NCBI GenBank assembly: GCA_029974635.1
Contig: JARKQY010000052.1
Span: 1 to 64,000, forward strand
Direction: 5' to 3'
DNA: 64,000 nt
Origin: Bacillota bacterium
GTDB lineage: Bacteria > Bacillota > UBA4882 > UBA8346
Positions within the stretch are counted from its first letter, which is position 1; the number at the start of each line of letters is the position of its first letter. Below, piece by piece: positions 62,780-64,000 of this stretch. The position numbers were made by a program, and so were the translations under genes. Under the pieces are notes generated by a model. It saw only the letters and a list, made by a program, of their open reading frames with translations, ran no database searches and was not told the DNA's origin.

Positions 62780-63742
62780 ATGGAAAATATCCAATGCATT
62801 TTTTGCAATAAAAATTGCAATCGAATTGTCATCACCGAAAATGGATATCAAGGTAGAAAATGCTCGCAATGCGGATTGATATTTATCTCGCCCCGGCCAA
62901 CCTTTTTTGAAATTATGAACTTGTATCGCCACGACCAGTCCCATATACCTGCCAAATCCCATATCTCAGGGGTTTTCGGCAAAAAATTACAAGCACGACA
63001 CACCCTGCAACTTATGAAAAGATTGAAAAGAAATAGCTCTATATTGGAGATTGGGGCTGGCGCAGGGTATTTTCTGGATGAAGCGCGAAACCAAGGCTTT
63101 GAAGTATACGGCATAGAGTTTAATAGTATTCAAGCTGATTTCATCAGAAATAACCTAAATATACCCTGCGAAGAATCTCCTTTAGGTATTTCTTCATTTA
63201 ACGGGAAAAAGTTTGACATTATTTATCATTGTGATGTCTTAAGTCATTTTTACGATCCCATCGCGGCATTTCAAAATATAAAGGATTGTCTGCAAGAAAA
63301 CGGAATCGTGGTATTTGAGACGGGAAATTTGGGTGATGTAAAAGAAAAATACTATAGATTTTTTACGGGGTTCCAGTATCCTGACCATTTATTCTTTTTT
63401 AGTGAGAACAACTTAAAAGAGTTACTTAGATTAACTGGATTTGAATCTGTAAAAATCTATCGATATTCGATCCTGCTACAGTTGATGATTTCGAAAATAC
63501 TAAGCAAAGGAACAGGTTTGTTCAAGTCTGAAGTGAAAGCTAAGCGCATAGACAAAACATCTATTGCAACTGGAGTTCAGCCTGCCAATACCCCTCATTT
63601 CAATATCGGCGGATTCGGTTTCAAGTATTTAATTAAGATTGCCTATGCTTACTTTTTTTATTTTATCCGCTATAAGATAGGAATAATAATGCCTAAAAAG
63701 GGAAGCCCCCAAACGGTAATCGTTATCACGCGCAAGAGATAA
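62780..63742 (+). CDS. SAM-dependent methyltransferase with N-terminal zinc ribbon
   Basis: A 320-residue protein. Residues 1-35 carry a four-cysteine ribbon (CIFCNKNC...CSQCGLIF), followed by SPRPTFFEIMNLYR. The methyltransferase core has SILEIGAGAGYFLDEARNQG and FDIIYHCDVLSHFYDPIAAF. This ribbon plus Methyltransf_23 arrangement is common in surface-polysaccharide loci. The C-terminal 90 residues are hydrophobic and end in a basic tail. The ATG at 62780 follows GGTGAGGT. AT-richer than its neighbours, so possibly transferred. Confidence 0.85.
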   Translation: MENIQCIFCNKNCNRIVITENGYQGRKCSQCGLIFISPRPTFFEIMNLYRHDQSHIPAKSHISGVFGKKLQARHTLQLMKRLKRNSSILEIGAGAGYFLDEARNQGFEVYGIEFNSIQADFIRNNLNIPCEESPLGISSFNGKKFDIIYHCDVLSHFYDPIAAFQNIKDCLQENGIVVFETGNLGDVKEKYYRFFTGFQYPDHLFFFSENNLKELLRLTGFESVKIYRYSILLQLMISKILSKGTGLFKSEVKAKRIDKTSIATGVQPANTPHFNIGGFGFKYLIKIAYAYFFYFIRYKIGIIMPKKGSPQTVIVITRKR

Positions 63743-63755
63743 ATAATTTTTATCA

Positions 63756-64000
63756 TTATTTTTTGTTTTGTAAATATGCGATGGTATAACCAGCCAGCCC
63801 TCCAAAAACGATATGGTCAATGAAGGCTGATAAAACGTCATTTGGACTATTTTGCATTTCAGTTGCCAAATGCCGCATCGGAAAAAAAATTCCCAAAACT
63901 AAAAATACTGCAATTACAGAGAGACCCACACCTTTCCAAACAGCCATATTCGTTCCACTGAAAAAAATATAATATGAAATAACAACTCCGATAATTAACG
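63756..64000 (-). CDS. hypothetical membrane protein (5' end beyond window)
   Basis: The open frame runs off the right edge. It encodes a first membrane helix (LIIGVVISYYIFFSGTN), a second (GVGLSVIAVFLVLGIFFPM) and a third (AFIDHIVFGGLAGYTIAYLQ), then stops at 63756. The internal ATG near 63947 is not the likely start, because a continuous hydrophobic helix precedes it. No family recognised. Confidence 0.6.
   Translation of the reverse strand, partial: LIIGVVISYYIFFSGTNMAVWKGVGLSVIAVFLVLGIFFPMRHLATEMQNSPNDVLSAFIDHIVFGGLAGYTIAYLQNKK

Noticed and set aside
1-64000. tRNA or rRNA genes
   Set aside because: I saw no cloverleaf with CCA-end features or rRNA-like blocks when reading both strands; a covariance search would settle it.

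Overview
This window looks like the chromosome of a Bacillota (Firmicutes) bacterium. The evidence is strong Shine-Dalgarno sites, a perfect CIRCE element, a Firmicute-type LexA box and a PRPP-type ykkC riboswitch in front of a purine operon. A porin-like beta-barrel protein beside a Wzz-like gene hints at a diderm lineage, and a Limnochordia/Hydrogenispora-like organism would fit, but that placement is a guess. The island at 1-11,300 is AT-rich and mosaic; the remainder is more GC-balanced with ordinary operons.

1-11,300: the most unusual region. Seven to eight small unrelated minus-strand gene units are separated by eight structured repeats (97-183 bp). Each repeat has a GTT-type core at one end, an AAC-type inverse core at the other, an inner stem whose sequence varies but stays self-complementary, and a conserved branched interior. 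In most units the two outer ends are inverted repeats of each other (16-20 bp). This is the logic of integron attC sites and cassettes. The last repeat abuts an attI-like tract and a decayed tyrosine recombinase gene whose promoter holds a LexA box between -35 and -10. I read this as a decayed, SOS-controlled integron-like cassette array in a Firmicute. Cassette cargo: an AMP-ligase-like protein, a GNAT acetyltransferase, a broken enoyl-CoA hydratase, a phosphotransferase, membrane proteins and unknowns. The left edge holds an XRE regulator/membrane protein pair, a MITE-like element and the start of an IS3-type transposase.

11,400-20,600: a GH1 beta-glucosidase, then a purine operon read right to left (purB-purF-purM-purN-fabZ-purC-purD) behind a PRPP riboswitch and an overlapping terminator.

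20,700-42,600: a large exopolysaccharide/O-antigen-like locus. It encodes an initiating sugar transferase, several GT4 glycosyltransferases, methyltransferases, a bi-domain dehydrogenase, a Gfo/Idh/MocA oxidoreductase, a heparinase II/III-like protein, a flippase, a polymerase/ligase-like membrane protein, an asparagine-synthase-like amidotransferase, a Wzz-like protein, a beta-barrel protein and a UDP-sugar dehydrogenase.

42,700-52,200: a MATE exporter; a kduI-kduD-GH88 operon with a convergent kdgK-like kinase for unsaturated uronate breakdown; and an uncharacterised lipoprotein plus large repeat-protein pair.

52,300-64,000: AraC/GyrI-like regulators, a LysE exporter, a secreted modular chitinase, a CIRCE-controlled Hsp20, an L,D-transpeptidase, an Fpg/Nei-like glycosylase, SfsA, a YbaK-like deacylase, a methyltransferase and a truncated membrane protein. 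A family of about 100-bp stem-loop repeats is scattered between operons. No rRNA, tRNA or CRISPR array was seen.
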